Positions 17,502-26,366 of a DNA stretch of 64,000 nucleotides are shown here, in pieces. The translations under genes were made by a program, and so were the position numbers. The stretch comes from Streptomyces echinoruber (GTDB taxonomy: Bacteria > Actinomycetota > Actinomycetes > Streptomycetales > Streptomycetaceae). Location: NCBI RefSeq assembly GCF_014651135.1, contig NZ_BMWH01000012.1, positions 1 to 64,000 on the forward strand, given 5' to 3'. Under the pieces are notes generated by a model. The model searched no databases and was not told the origin of the DNA. It was given only the letters and a program-made list of their open reading frames with translations. Position 1 is the stretch's first letter. Every line of letters starts with the position of its first letter.

Positions 17502-19550
17502 TTGGCTCGCAGCACGCGCAGACGCCCGACCGGCGCACGACGCGCCACCTTTGCGGCGGCCGCTCTCATCCTGGGCGGCAGCGGAATGGTGGCCGCCAAC
17601 GTGTACGCGTCGGCGACCGAAACCGGAGCGGACACGGACCCGGCCCAACCCGTGCAGAGCGGTTCACCCTGGGCAGGTGGTGCCACGATCGACTGCCCGG
17701 ACGTCGGCGCACGGCTGACCACCGTGCCGGATTCGGCGAGGACGACCGTGGACGAGCAACTCGCCCTGCTGGACGAGCAGGTCGCCGCCGCCTACCGGCA
17801 ACTGCAGGACGCGGTGCGCTCCGGGCAGCAGGACGCCGACGCCCTCGACGACTCGATCGTGCGGCCGCTGCAGCGAAAACGGGCCCCGGTGCTCGCGCGC
17901 ATCGCCGACGCCGTCGGCCGCGCGGGAGACCGGCCGGAGGGACTGGAGGCCCTCGCGGACTGCACGCTGCGCGCCCCCGACGGCCGGGCCGGTCAGGCGG
18001 GCGGCAGCACCGGCGACGCCGCCAACGGCCAGAGCCAGGGGCAGAGTCAGGGCCAGGGGCAGGGGCAGGAGAACGGCGGACAGGGCGGCGCCGGACAGGG
18101 CAACGGCGGACAGGCCGGCAACGGGCCGGTGCCCGCCGACTACGCCGACATCACCACCGTCCAGCCCAACGTGCCGGAGCCGAGCCAGGGACCGGACGCC
18201 TCCCGCGGCACCTTCACCACCGCCTGCGGGGTGAACGCGAACGGCCTGTTCAACTCCGACAACGTGATCGTCGCCCCGGGCGTCTCCAACGGCGCCCACC
18301 ACGTCCACGACTATGTGGGCAACCAGGGCAACAGCGCCTTCGCGAGCGACGACGACCTGGCCAGGGCCGACACCAGCTGCGCGGACAAGCGCGACAAGTC
18401 CTCGTACTACTGGCCGGTGCTGCGCCTGCAGAACGGCACCCGGGAACGCGACGCCGACGCCCCGGGCGGCGGAACCGAGGGCAACGCCGGACAGATCGTC
18501 ACCCCCAAGCAGGTCACGCTCACCTTCGTGGGCAACCCCCGCGGCAAGGTCACCGCCATGCCCCGCCTGCTGCGCATCATCACCGGGGACGCCAAGGCGT
18601 TCGTCAACGGGCCCGCCAACGCCAACGCCTCCTGGAGCTGCACCGGGTACGAGGACCGGCAGCTGAAGGACAAGTACCCGCTGTGCCCGCAGGGCAGCGA
18701 CGTGGTGCGCACCTTCCGGTTCCAGAGCTGCTGGGACGGCCGGAACACCGACAGCGCCAACCACCGCACCCACGTCGCGTTCGCCGCCGCCGACGGCACC
18801 TGCCCGGAGGGCTTCCGGGCCATTCCGCAGCTGGTGCAGCGCATCGTCTACGACGTTGACGCCCCGAGCCTCGCGGACGGCGGCCGCACCACGCCGCTGT
18901 TCGCCGTGGACTCCTTCCCCGAGCAGCTCCACAAGCCCGTCACCGACCACAGCGACTTCATCGACGTCTTCGACGACGACCTGATGCGCACCATGGTCGA
19001 CTGCATCAACGAGGGCCGGCAGTGCGGCGCCGGAGCCGCCCAGGACCCCGGGGCGAGCCAGGAACCGACGGCGACCGCGGAACCGTCGGCGACCGCCGAG
19101 CCGTCGGCCACGGCCGGCGGCGGATCCGGCACCGGAGCCGACACCGGATCCGGCACCGGCGGCACCGGAGCCGGGTCGTCCGGGGAGCCGACGCTCGCCC
19201 CGCCCGCGACCGCGCCCGCGGGCCGGGGCGCGTCCTCCGCCTCCGCCGGGACGGCCAGGCCGAGGACCTACGCGAGCCCGTCCGGCACCCACCGCCCGGC
19301 GAGCGCCGCACCCGGCGGATCGGGCCGGGCGGCCGGCGGCGAGATCGGCACCCCCGCGCAGGCACCGGCCGACGGCGGGAACGAACCGTCCGCGGCCGCG
19401 GCGGCCGCACCGGTCGAGCCGCAGGCCGGCGGTGACGGCGGTGGGGGACTGGCCGCCACCGGAGCCGACTTGTGGCCGGCCGCGGTCGGCGCCGTCATGG
19501 TGGCGGCCGGCATCGTCCTGCTGCGCCGCTTCCGGCGGGCCGCGGCGTGA
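17502..19550 (+). CDS. Secreted DUF1996 protein with LAATG wall-sorting tail
   Basis: A 682-residue surface protein. After an Arg-rich signal peptide (RSTRRRPTGARR, hydrophobic core near 17-35) come a helical region, a Gln/Gly/Asn linker (QSQGQGQGQ, about 187-215), a DUF1996 domain about 240-510 (NGAHHVHDYVGN, WSCTGYEDR, FRFQSCWDGRNTDSANHRTH), and a 170-residue Pro/Ser/Ala/Gly linker. The end is LAATG, a hydrophobic helix and RRFRRAAA, the layout of class E sortase substrates. DUF1996 is also found in fungal and actinomycete extracellular proteins of unknown role. I chose the TTG at 17502 because AGGAG lies 7 bases upstream and it gives a clean signal peptide; an ATG at 17445 would add 19 residues. 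Confidence 0.88.
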   Translation: MARSTRRRPTGARRATFAAAALILGGSGMVAANVYASATETGADTDPAQPVQSGSPWAGGATIDCPDVGARLTTVPDSARTTVDEQLALLDEQVAAAYRQLQDAVRSGQQDADALDDSIVRPLQRKRAPVLARIADAVGRAGDRPEGLEALADCTLRAPDGRAGQAGGSTGDAANGQSQGQSQGQGQGQENGGQGGAGQGNGGQAGNGPVPADYADITTVQPNVPEPSQGPDASRGTFTTACGVNANGLFNSDNVIVAPGVSNGAHHVHDYVGNQGNSAFASDDDLARADTSCADKRDKSSYYWPVLRLQNGTRERDADAPGGGTEGNAGQIVTPKQVTLTFVGNPRGKVTAMPRLLRIITGDAKAFVNGPANANASWSCTGYEDRQLKDKYPLCPQGSDVVRTFRFQSCWDGRNTDSANHRTHVAFAAADGTCPEGFRAIPQLVQRIVYDVDAPSLADGGRTTPLFAVDSFPEQLHKPVTDHSDFIDVFDDDLMRTMVDCINEGRQCGAGAAQDPGASQEPTATAEPSATAEPSATAGGGSGTGADTGSGTGGTGAGSSGEPTLAPPATAPAGRGASSASAGTARPRTYASPSGTHRPASAAPGGSGRAAGGEIGTPAQAPADGGNEPSAAAAAAPVEPQAGGDGGGGLAATGADLWPAAVGAVMVAAGIVLLRRFRRAAA

Positions 19551-19629
19551 CCGACCCGCCATGACCGGCCCGTCGTAGCCGACCCACCATGACTGACCCC
19601 TCGTGACCGACTCGCCGCACACGAACATC

Positions 19630-19665
19630 GCGGGCCGGCCGTCCCGGTGAGGACGGCCGGCCCGC
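19630..19665 (+). terminator. Strong hairpin terminator after the DUF1996 gene
   Basis: GCGGGCCGGCCGTCC pairs perfectly with GGACGGCCGGCCCGC across the loop CGGTGA (19645-19650). It sits 80 bases after the stop; the gene on the other side is on the minus strand, so it may work both ways. Confidence 0.85.
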
Positions 19666-19786
19666 ACGGTGTCTCCGCCCCGGGCGCACCCGGTGGCGAG
19701 GCGGTGAGCCGGTGGCAGCTCACGGCACCGGCCCGGCAGTTGACCCGGTGGTGGCCCAGCAGCGGCTCAGCGGCGGCTCAGCAGTC

Positions 19787-19942
19787 TCAGTAGTAGTGAC
19801 GACGGCCCGCCACGGCGTGTCCCGTGGCGCCCAGCACCCAGAGGGCGAGTCCGACCACGGCCAGGATGATGCCGATGGTCCAAAGGATGCTGATGCCGGT
19901 GACGAAACCGACGATCAGGAGAATGACTCCGAGGACGATCAT
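19787..19942 (-). CDS. Small two-helix membrane protein (DUF6131-like)
   Basis: A 51-residue protein, nearly all membrane: MIVLGVILLIVGFVTGISI, then WTIGIILAVVGLALWVLG, ending HAVAGRRHYY. It matches the small DUF6131-type hydrophobic proteins common in actinomycetes, function unknown. The ATG at 19942 is preceded by GGGAGG on the minus strand. Upstream in-frame starts would add Arg-rich residues without a better ribosome binding site. Confidence 0.8.
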   Translation of the reverse strand: MIVLGVILLIVGFVTGISILWTIGIILAVVGLALWVLGATGHAVAGRRHYY

Positions 19943-19987
19943 GACGACCTCCCTGCGATGTGCTCGCAGCACGCGAGTACCCACCGA

Positions 19988-20037
19988 CGCGGACACCTAA
20001 CGCGGACACCTAACCGGTGCGGGACGCGTCCCGCACC
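19988..20037. repeat. 13-bp tandem duplication over the SDR stop codon plus 22-bp palindrome
   Basis: CGCGGACACCTAA occurs at 19988-20000 and 20001-20013; the second copy contains the SDR stop codon (20010-20012). Immediately inside the gene, 20016-20037 is a perfect palindrome with arms GGTGCGGGACG, so the last codons of the SDR gene form a hairpin that may also end transcription. Confidence 0.85.
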
Positions 20038-20897
20038 GCCTGGTCGGCGTGTCCGCCGGCGCCCAGCAGCCCGGTGGCCCGCAGGGCCCCCGCGGCCTCC
20101 AGGCGCGGCAGGTCCCGGCGGGCCACGCGCAGCACGACCGGGGGCAGCGCGGCGCGGGCCGGCTGCGCCAGGCGGAGCCAGGCGGGCACGTACAGGGCGG
20201 TCCGCCGGCGCTCCACGGCCCGCGCCAGCCGGGCGGCGACCGGCTCCACCGGGTACACGCGCCGCGCGGGAGGCGGCATGTGCGCACGCAGTTCGTGCAG
20301 CACGGCGAACCGGTCGGCGTCGCGGATCATGTCGGTGTCCGTCCAGTTGAGGTAGGCGACGCCCACGGCGACCCCGCGGTGCGCCACCTCCGCCCGCAGC
20401 GCGTGGGCGAACGCCTCCACGCCCGCCTTGGACGCGCAGTAGGCGGTCATCATCGGGGCGGCGCCGAACGATGCCAGGGACGCGACCTGCAGGAGGTAGC
20501 CCGACGTCTCGAACAGGTGCGGCAGGAAGGCGCGCGCCGTGTGCGCGCTGCCGGTCAGGTTCACCTCGATCACCCGGCTCCACAGGGCCGGGTCCGAGTC
20601 GGCGAACGGGCCGCCCTCCGCGATGCCCGCGTTGGCGACGACGGCCGACGCCGGGCCCAGGCGCCCGCGCACCCGGTCGGCCGCCTCCTGGAGCGCCGCC
20701 GGATCGGTGACGTCGGCCTCGACGGCCAGCGCCGGGCCGGGCAGGGACGCCGCCAGCGCCTCCAGCCGGTCCTTCTCGTGGCCGAGCAGCGCCGGCCGGG
20801 CGCCGCGGCGGGCGAGCTCGCGGACCAGCGCGGCACCCAGTCCCCGTGCGGCTCCGGTCACCACGACCGTTCGGTTGCTGAGCGGACTGTCTGCCAC
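20010..20897 (-). CDS. Short-chain dehydrogenase/reductase (SDR)
   Basis: A 295-residue classical-type SDR. The NAD(P) motif TGAARGLGAALV lies near residues 12-23, the NAG motif in VVANAGIAEGG, and the catalytic Ser in VASLASFGA with YCASK giving Tyr-x-x-x-Lys. The C-terminal extension (about 240-295, YVPAWLRLAQPARAALPPVV) is a hydrophobic or amphipathic helix seen in actinomycete SDRs acting on lipid-like substrates. The GTG at 20897 follows GAGGAAGGGG; the longer open frame upstream lacks coding character. Substrate unknown. Confidence 0.92.
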   Translation of the reverse strand: MADSPLSNRTVVVTGAARGLGAALVRELARRGARPALLGHEKDRLEALAASLPGPALAVEADVTDPAALQEAADRVRGRLGPASAVVANAGIAEGGPFADSDPALWSRVIEVNLTGSAHTARAFLPHLFETSGYLLQVASLASFGAAPMMTAYCASKAGVEAFAHALRAEVAHRGVAVGVAYLNWTDTDMIRDADRFAVLHELRAHMPPPARRVYPVEPVAARLARAVERRRTALYVPAWLRLAQPARAALPPVVLRVARRDLPRLEAAGALRATGLLGAGGHADQAVRDASRTG

Positions 20898-21229
20898 CGG
20901 CTGCCCCTTCCTCGCGGGCCCGTTCCCGTCGGCCGGGCCTGTGGAACGCTTCCCGCCCGGCACCGGCACCGGATGCGGTGCACACGCGTGGCCGCCGTGC
21001 GCGAGCCCCGCCACCGGGCGCGGCCCGCGTACCGCTCAGCCCGCGTACCCCTGGGGCACGAGGTGACCCGGGACGGGGCCGACGGCGTGCGGGTCCCGGG
21101 TGTGCGGCACCGCCTCCCGGCCCGGCGGGCCGGGCCTGTGACCCGCGCGCGGGCTTAGGAGCCGCGTACCGGGAAACGTGGATCAGGACGTCCGGGCCGC
21201 CCCGGCCGACGCGAGGAAAGGAGCCAGCC

Positions 21230-21715
21230 GTGAGCACGAACCCGATGGCCGACGACGCCTACCAGCCCACCGGGAGCAACGAGGAGCAGGAGGACGCGGC
21301 TCCGCTGGACATGCAGGACGCGCTGGACGAGCGGACCTACGACGACGCCCTGGAGGAGGGGTACTCGCCGCCGGAGAAACCGCTGGGCGTGACGAAGCAC
21401 GGGACGACGGCCGCCGAGCAGCGCGACGGGGAGAGCCTGGACGAGCGGCTGGCGCAGGAACAGCCGGACGTGTCGGCGCCGGCCGGGGACGACATCGGCG
21501 ACCTGCCCGGCGGGGAGGGGGAGCCCGTCGATCCCGAGGCGGGCGGGCCGCGCGCCGGGCGGCTGGTCGCCCCCGACGAGGGCGTGCGGACCGACACGGA
21601 GAAGGACGAGGTCGCCGCGGACGCGGGCATCGACGGCGGAGCCGCCGGGGCCGAGGAGGCCGCCGTGCACATCGTGGAGGACACGGAGCTGCCCGACCCC
21701 GGCACGCAGAGCTGA
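21230..21715 (+). CDS. Acidic DUF5709 family protein
   Basis: A 161-residue very acidic, probably disordered protein (MADDAYQPTGSNEEQEDAAPLDMQDALDE, YSPPEKPLGVTKHGTTAAEQRDGESLDERLAQEQPDV). The YSPPEKPLG and GTTAAEQRDGESLDERLAQE words are diagnostic of DUF5709 proteins, abundant in Streptomyces and often linked with stress regulons; their function is unknown. The GTG start at 21230 is preceded by AAAGGAG. No transmembrane or catalytic features. Confidence 0.88.
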   Translation: MSTNPMADDAYQPTGSNEEQEDAAPLDMQDALDERTYDDALEEGYSPPEKPLGVTKHGTTAAEQRDGESLDERLAQEQPDVSAPAGDDIGDLPGGEGEPVDPEAGGPRAGRLVAPDEGVRTDTEKDEVAADAGIDGGAAGAEEAAVHIVEDTELPDPGTQS

Positions 21716-22088
21716 ACGGGGCCGGTGTGGCGCGCCGGGGACGGGCGGGGCGTCTCCGCCGCGTGGCGCGCCCGGCCCGGTGCGGCCGCCGCAGGGCCAT
21801 GAGATTTCCGGCCGGGGCCCGGCCCGCCCGTCGTACGGCGTATGCGGCCGGGGCACTGTACGGTCCGCGCCGCTTCCCCGGTGCGCGCAGGCACGAGTGG
21901 GGCGGTCCCCGTGGCCCGGCGCGCCGGTCATGACCGAGTCACCACCCGCCCCGCGGCACCCCGGCCGGGGCGGCGACGTCGGCGGCCGCGTCGCGTGCCC
22001 GGACGGGCGGCGCCGCCACCGGCAGGCCCGGCGCCGGGCCCCCGGCCGTCCGGCGCCGGTCCCGTCGTGCGCTCGCCCGCCGAGGCGG
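21716..22088. other. Intergenic region, nothing assigned
   Basis: 373 bases between the DUF5709 gene and the end of the minus-strand gene at 22089. Open frames here are shadows with Arg/Pro/Gly-rich translations. A relatively AT-rich spot (GGCCATGAGATTTCC, about 21796-21810) stands out but forms no clear signal. Confidence 0.4.
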
Positions 22089-22292
22089 TCAGGGCAGGAG
22101 CTTGTCCAGGGCCGCCGGTCCCTCCGCGGCGAGCTTGCGCCTGGCCCACTCCAGGTTGCGCGGGGTGATGTCCCTGCCCGCGGCCAGCACCAGGTCCTCC
22201 GGCGAGACGTCGGTACCGGTGCGGGCGTGGAGCACGGCGTCCGGCGTGTGACGGTCCTCGGACGGGCGGGACGCTTCGGGTCGTGAGGTCAT
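22089..22292 (-). CDS. Small conserved Streptomyces protein
   Basis: A 67-residue soluble protein with a disordered N-terminus and a compact end: VLHARTGTDVSPEDLVLAAG, RDITPRNLEWARRKLAAEG and AALDKLLP. I recognise similar small hypothetical proteins in Streptomyces but no function is known. The ATG at 22292 has GAGGAG nearby on the minus strand. It is divergent from the 22542 gene, with about 250 bases between them. Confidence 0.72.
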   Translation of the reverse strand: MTSRPEASRPSEDRHTPDAVLHARTGTDVSPEDLVLAAGRDITPRNLEWARRKLAAEGPAALDKLLP

Positions 22293-22541
22293 GGTTGCTC
22301 CTCCTCGGGTCCGGATGGCCGCGCCGCTGCCCGTGCCGCGCGACCGGGTCCCCCTCTCACCATTCCCCGCCGGGGCCCGCCCCGCACCCCGGGACGCGCG
22401 CACCGCCCGGTGCCGCACGCGGGGCGCCCGGTGTGTGCGGTGTGTGCGGCGGCTGCACGAGGGGTACTCGGCCGGCCCGGAGAGCACAAGGACGCACCGG
22501 GGCCGGTCCGCTTCGGCCCCGGCACCACGAGGGAGGACTGC

Positions 22542-22778
22542 ATGACCAGCAGCACCGAGACCGGCGGTGTCACCGGCACGCGGGACAAGGACTACAACCT
22601 GATCTGGTACGTCGAGTCCTGCCTGAGCAACGCGCTGCGCCTGGAGCAGTACATCCAGGACGCGGAGCGCGACAAGGACTCCGAGCTCGCCGAGTTGTTC
22701 CGCAAGGCCCAGGCGGACAGCCGCAAGGGCGCGGAGCTGGGCAAGGGGCTGCTGCGGTCCCGCCTGAACGGCGGCTGA
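22542..22778 (+). CDS. Small conserved hypothetical protein
   Basis: A 78-residue acidic helical protein (DKDYNLIWYVESCLSNALRLEQYIQDAERDKD, SELAELFRKAQADSRKGAELGK). It resembles small stress-type hypothetical proteins in Streptomyces, function unknown. The ATG at 22542 follows GGGAGGACTGC. A strong terminator follows 75 bases after the stop. Confidence 0.8.
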   Translation: MTSSTETGGVTGTRDKDYNLIWYVESCLSNALRLEQYIQDAERDKDSELAELFRKAQADSRKGAELGKGLLRSRLNGG

Positions 22779-22853
22779 CGCCAGCACACGGGGGGAGTCC
22801 CGCACGCGGGGGAGTCCCGCGCGAGGCGCGCGGCAGGCGCGCCCCCGTCCCGG

Positions 22854-22891
22854 CGGCCCGGGTGCCGGCGTACGCGCCGGCACCCGGGCCG
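22854..22891. terminator. Perfect 17-bp hairpin, bidirectional terminator
   Basis: CGGCCCGGGTGCCGGCG (22854-22870) pairs with CGCCGGCACCCGGGCCG (22875-22891) around the tetraloop TACG, between the convergent genes ending at 22778 and 23016. Confidence 0.88.
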
Positions 22892-22910
22892 TTCCCTGTC
22901 CGCGTTCCGC

Positions 22911-22970
22911 GTCCGACGGCGTCCGACGGCGTCCGACAGCGTCCGAGGGCGTCCGAGAGCGACCGAGGAT
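22911..22970. repeat. Six decamer repeats between convergent genes
   Basis: GTCCGACGGC occurs twice, then GTCCGACAGC, GTCCGAGGGC, GTCCGAGAGC and GACCGAGGAT follow in an exact 10-base period. A GGCAGC hexamer tract (22990-23011) follows, ending just before the stop codon of the 23016 gene. Confidence 0.85.
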
Positions 22971-23015
22971 GCCCGTGTCCCGTGACCGTGGCAGCGGCAG
23001 CGGCAGCGGCAGTGG

Positions 23016-25811
23016 TCAGGGCAGCGGCTGCTCGGTCCAGATGACCTTGCCGGTGGGGGTGTAGCGGGTGCCCCAGCGCTCCGTGAGCTGGGCGACGAGG
23101 AACAGGCCCCGGCCGCCCTCGTCGGTCGTGGCGGCGTACCGCAGGTGCGGGGAGGTGCTGCTGCCGTCCGACACCTCGCAGATCAGGCTGCGGTCGCGCA
23201 GCAGCCGTACCCGCACCGGCGGGCCGCCGTAGCGGATGGCGTTGGTGACGAGTTCGCTGAGGATGAGCTCGGTGGTGAAGCCGAGCAGGTCCAGGTCCCA
23301 CTGCTCCAGCTGCGCGGTGACGCGGGCGCGGACCTCGGAGACGGCCGCGGGGTCGAACGGCACCTCCCACTCCGCGACCCGGTCCGGCCCCAGGGCCCGG
23401 GTGCGGGCGACGATCAGCGCGATGTCGTCGCCGGGACGGGCCGGCAGCCGCGCGTCGAGCACGCGGCGGCAGGTGTCCTCCGGCGACGTCCCCGCCTGGG
23501 CCAGCGCGGAGCGCAGCAGTTCCAGGCCGACGTCGATGTCGTGGGAGCGGTCCTCCACCAGGCCGTCGGTGTACAGCACCAGCCGGCTGCCCTCGGGGAG
23601 TTCCAGGTCGGCGGTCTCGAACGGCAGCCCGCCCAGGCCGAGCGGGGGACCGGCGGGCACGTCGAGGTACTCCACACTGCCGTCGGGCCGGACCAGGGCC
23701 GGCGGCGGATGGCCGGCGCGGGCGACGGCGCAGCGCCGCGACACCGGGTCGTAGACGGCGTACAGGCAGGTGGCGCCGGCGATGGGCACGCTGCCGCCCT
23801 CCGCGGCCTCGTCCTGGTCGATGCGGCCGACCAGTTCGTCGAGGAGGCCGAGCAGCTCGTCGGGCGCCAGGTCCAGGGCGGAGAAGTTGTGCACGGCGGT
23901 GCGCAGCCGGCCCATGGTGGCCGCGGCGTGCAGCCCGTGGCCGACGACGTCGCCCACCACCAGCGCCACCCGCGCCCCGGACAGCGGCAGCACGTCGAAC
24001 CAGTCGCCGCCCACCCCGGCCTGCGCCGGAAGGTAGCGGTAGGCGATGTCCAGCGCGCTCTGCTCGGGCAGCCGGCGCGGCAGCAGGCTGCGCTGCAGCG
24101 TCACCGCCATGCCATGCTCGCGGGTGAAGCGGCGCGCGTTGTCGATGGAGACCGCGGCGCGCGCCACCAGCTCCTCGGCGAGCGCGAGCTCCTCCTCGTC
24201 GAAGGACTCGGGCTTCTCGTAGCGCCAGAAGCTGACCACGCCCAGCAACTGCGCCCCGGCCCGCACCGGCACGGTGATCAGCGAGTGGATGCCGTATTCG
24301 ACGATCTGCGCGGAACGTTCGTAGTCCTGGGCCAGCCAGCCCGGCGCCTCGGCCAGCCGGGGTTCGAGGACGGGGTGCCCGGTGGCCAGGCTGCGGGCCT
24401 GCGGCGAGGAGGCGATGAAACGTATCCGCTCGCCGACCGGGTACAGCGGCGCGTCCTTGCGGATGCCGCCCAGCGCGGTACGGCGCAGCTCGCCGGCCGG
24501 GTCCGGGTCGTCGCCGTCGAGCACCGAGGCGAACAGGTCCACGCTGACGAAGTCCGCGAAGCGGGGCACGGCCACCTCGGCGAGCTCCTCCGCCGTGCGG
24601 GTCACGTCCAGGGTGGTGCCGATGCCGCCGCCGGCGTCGTACAGCAGGCTGAGCCGCTCGCGGGCCACCTCGGCGCGTCCCGACAGCGCGCGCAGCTCGG
24701 TGGAGTCGCGCAGCGTGGCCACGCTGCCGGCCGGGCCGCCGCGCAGGGCGGTGGGCCGCTGGTTGATCACCAGCAGCCGGTCTCCGACCAGGTGCACCTC
24801 GTCGGTGGCCTCCCGCCCGGACGCCAGCAGCTCGGCGGTGTCCGGGGCGAGGCCCAGCTCCAGCACGTGCCGCCGCTCGGCGTCCTCCGGCAGCCCCAGC
24901 AGCCGGTGCGCCTCGTCGTTGGCGAGCAGCAGCTCGCCCTCGTCACCGACGATGATCACGCCCTCGCGCACGGAGTGCAGCACCGCGTCGTGGTGCTCGT
25001 ACATGCGGGTCATCTCGCCCGGGCCCAGCCCGTGCGTCTGGCGCAGCAGCCGCCGGCTCACCAGCGCCGTACCACCGGTGGCCAGGGCGAGCCCGAAACC
25101 GGCGGCGCCCAGCAGCAGCGGCAGCTGCCGGTCGCTCGCCCCGCCGATGTGCTGGGTGGTGACCCCGGCCGACACCAGGCCCACGACCCGGCCGCCGGGC
25201 GTCTCGACGGGCACCACGGCCTGCACCAGGCGGCCTATCGTGCCGTTGATCTCCTCGGTCACCGGGCGCCCGGCCAGGGCGGGCGCGATCGTCCCGACGA
25301 ACTTCTTGCCGATGCGGTCCGGCCGGGGGTGGGTGTAGCGGATGCCGTCGGTGTTCATCACGACGACGAAGTCGACGTGCGCCGCCCTGCGCGCCGCCTC
25401 GGCCCGCGGCTGCAGAACGGCCGTGGGGTCGGGGGCGGACAGGGCCTGCCGGGTGCCGGGCGCGTTGGCGAACGTCTCGGCGACGGCCAGCGAGCGGTTG
25501 CGGGCCTCCGTGGAGGTGTCGTGCCGCACCTGCAGCAGCAGCGCCACCACCGCCGCCACGACCAGCAGCACCACCACGACCACCTGCAGCAGGAACACCT
25601 GCCCGGCGACGCTGCCCAGCCGCGAGCGCAGCACGCCCGGCCGGTCCCGCCGCACCCGGGTCGGCACACGTCGGCGCCCGGAGGAGGGGACGTGCGGCGC
25701 GTGCGCCCGGTGCTCGTGCAGCGGGCGGGCCCGGCCGCGGGCGCGCGGCGTGCGCGGACCGCTGGGGCGACGGGCCGCCCACGACCCGTATCGACCCAGA
25801 AGTCGGACCAT
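23016..25811 (-). CDS. Membrane sensor SpoIIE-type PP2C phosphatase with HATPase domain
   Basis: A 931-residue regulator. An Arg-rich N-terminus precedes TM1 (about 70-92, VFLLQVVVVVLLVVAAVVALLL), a DcuS/CitA-like extracytoplasmic sensor (about 95-225, with VVMNTDGIRYTHPRPDRIGKKFVG), TM2 (about 230-252), a PAS domain (about 265-370), GAF (about 395-560), PP2C (about 585-795) and HATPase_c (about 805-925). The PP2C ligands are intact (GGDWFD, GDVVGHG, YTDGLVED, GDDIAL), unlike the related gene at 188. The citrate-sensor-like domain suggests detection of a small carboxylate outside the cell. The output is probably control of a sigma factor through an anti-anti-sigma protein and its own kinase-like domain. 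The N-terminal start is uncertain: the first 60 residues are low-complexity. Confidence 0.92.
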   Translation of the reverse strand: MVRLLGRYGSWAARRPSGPRTPRARGRARPLHEHRAHAPHVPSSGRRRVPTRVRRDRPGVLRSRLGSVAGQVFLLQVVVVVLLVVAAVVALLLQVRHDTSTEARNRSLAVAETFANAPGTRQALSAPDPTAVLQPRAEAARRAAHVDFVVVMNTDGIRYTHPRPDRIGKKFVGTIAPALAGRPVTEEINGTIGRLVQAVVPVETPGGRVVGLVSAGVTTQHIGGASDRQLPLLLGAAGFGLALATGGTALVSRRLLRQTHGLGPGEMTRMYEHHDAVLHSVREGVIIVGDEGELLLANDEAHRLLGLPEDAERRHVLELGLAPDTAELLASGREATDEVHLVGDRLLVINQRPTALRGGPAGSVATLRDSTELRALSGRAEVARERLSLLYDAGGGIGTTLDVTRTAEELAEVAVPRFADFVSVDLFASVLDGDDPDPAGELRRTALGGIRKDAPLYPVGERIRFIASSPQARSLATGHPVLEPRLAEAPGWLAQDYERSAQIVEYGIHSLITVPVRAGAQLLGVVSFWRYEKPESFDEEELALAEELVARAAVSIDNARRFTREHGMAVTLQRSLLPRRLPEQSALDIAYRYLPAQAGVGGDWFDVLPLSGARVALVVGDVVGHGLHAAATMGRLRTAVHNFSALDLAPDELLGLLDELVGRIDQDEAAEGGSVPIAGATCLYAVYDPVSRRCAVARAGHPPPALVRPDGSVEYLDVPAGPPLGLGGLPFETADLELPEGSRLVLYTDGLVEDRSHDIDVGLELLRSALAQAGTSPEDTCRRVLDARLPARPGDDIALIVARTRALGPDRVAEWEVPFDPAAVSEVRARVTAQLEQWDLDLLGFTTELILSELVTNAIRYGGPPVRVRLLRDRSLICEVSDGSSTSPHLRYAATTDEGGRGLFLVAQLTERWGTRYTPTGKVIWTEQPLP

Positions 25812-26121
25812 GTGCCATGTCTACACTGCCGGGCCCGCGCGAGGCGAGAGGCCGACGGTGCGGACCCCGCCCGCGCGCCCGGACCGGGCACTGCCCGGCG
25901 GCCCCGCGGCCCGCGTGCCGGCCCAGCGCCCTGGGACGCTTCCGGTCGCTGCCGGGCCGGCCGGGAAACTCCGGGTTCCGGGGGACGTCCATCAGCCCGC
26001 CGGGCCTCGTGTCCAAAACACGTCACAGCAGGTCAAGGCGGAACGAAGGTCCGGTCACGAGGTGCTCCGGGGCCGGTCAAGCGGCGGTCAGGGAGCGCGC
26101 AACCGGTGATTCGGAAATACT

Positions 26122-26138
26122 GATCGAAAAATTCGATC
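26122..26138. promoter_or_regulatory. AT-rich perfect inverted repeat, candidate operator
   Basis: GATCGAA-AAA-TTCGATC, 7-bp arms with a 3-bp spacer. Unusual for this GC-rich DNA. It could serve the sensor-phosphatase gene or the esterase gene; no binding protein can be named. Confidence 0.55.
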
Positions 26139-26255
26139 TGCGGAGTCGTTGATTTGATCCCTGCCGAGTGAATCTCCGTGGCGATGTCGCACCTGCGGGG
26201 TGGTGTGCCTGCGTTGAGCTGCAGTGATGGACCGGAAGGAAAGGTGTCGGGCTGT

Positions 26256-26266
26256 CGAAGCTTTCG
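26256..26266 (+). promoter_or_regulatory. Xylan-regulon-like element upstream of axeA
   Basis: CGAAGCTTTCG differs at one base from CGAAACTTTCG, the palindromic CGAAA-N-TTTCG type element known upstream of Streptomyces xylanase genes. The downstream word TTTCGAAATGTCTGCCGAA resembles TTTCGAAATTGTTGCCGAA beside the xylanase element at 44376. A related half-site CGAAACTGTTG overlaps the -35 box at 26277-26287. Confidence 0.6.
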
Positions 26267-26284
26267 AAATGTCTGCCGAAACTG

Positions 26285-26313
26285 TTGACACTTGATGGGG
26301 GCACGCCAACACT
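26285..26313 (+). promoter_or_regulatory. Candidate axeA promoter
   Basis: A consensus -35 box TTGACA (26285-26290) is followed after 17 bases by AACACT (26308-26313), a weak -10. The ATG is 53 bases downstream of the latter. Confidence 0.4.
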
Positions 26314-26366
26314 CCGGATGCGTGACCGCACTCCGTACCCGCCGGCGCGAGGAGGACCCGAGCCGC

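Larger units (their letters stand above)
25812..26366. other. Long divergent regulatory region
   Basis: 555 bases between the SpoIIE sensor gene and the CE4 esterase gene. 26100-26300 is markedly AT-richer than its surroundings and carries the palindrome at 26122-26138, the CGAA-type element at 26256-26266 and a TTGACA box at 26285. No gene supported. Confidence 0.6.
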
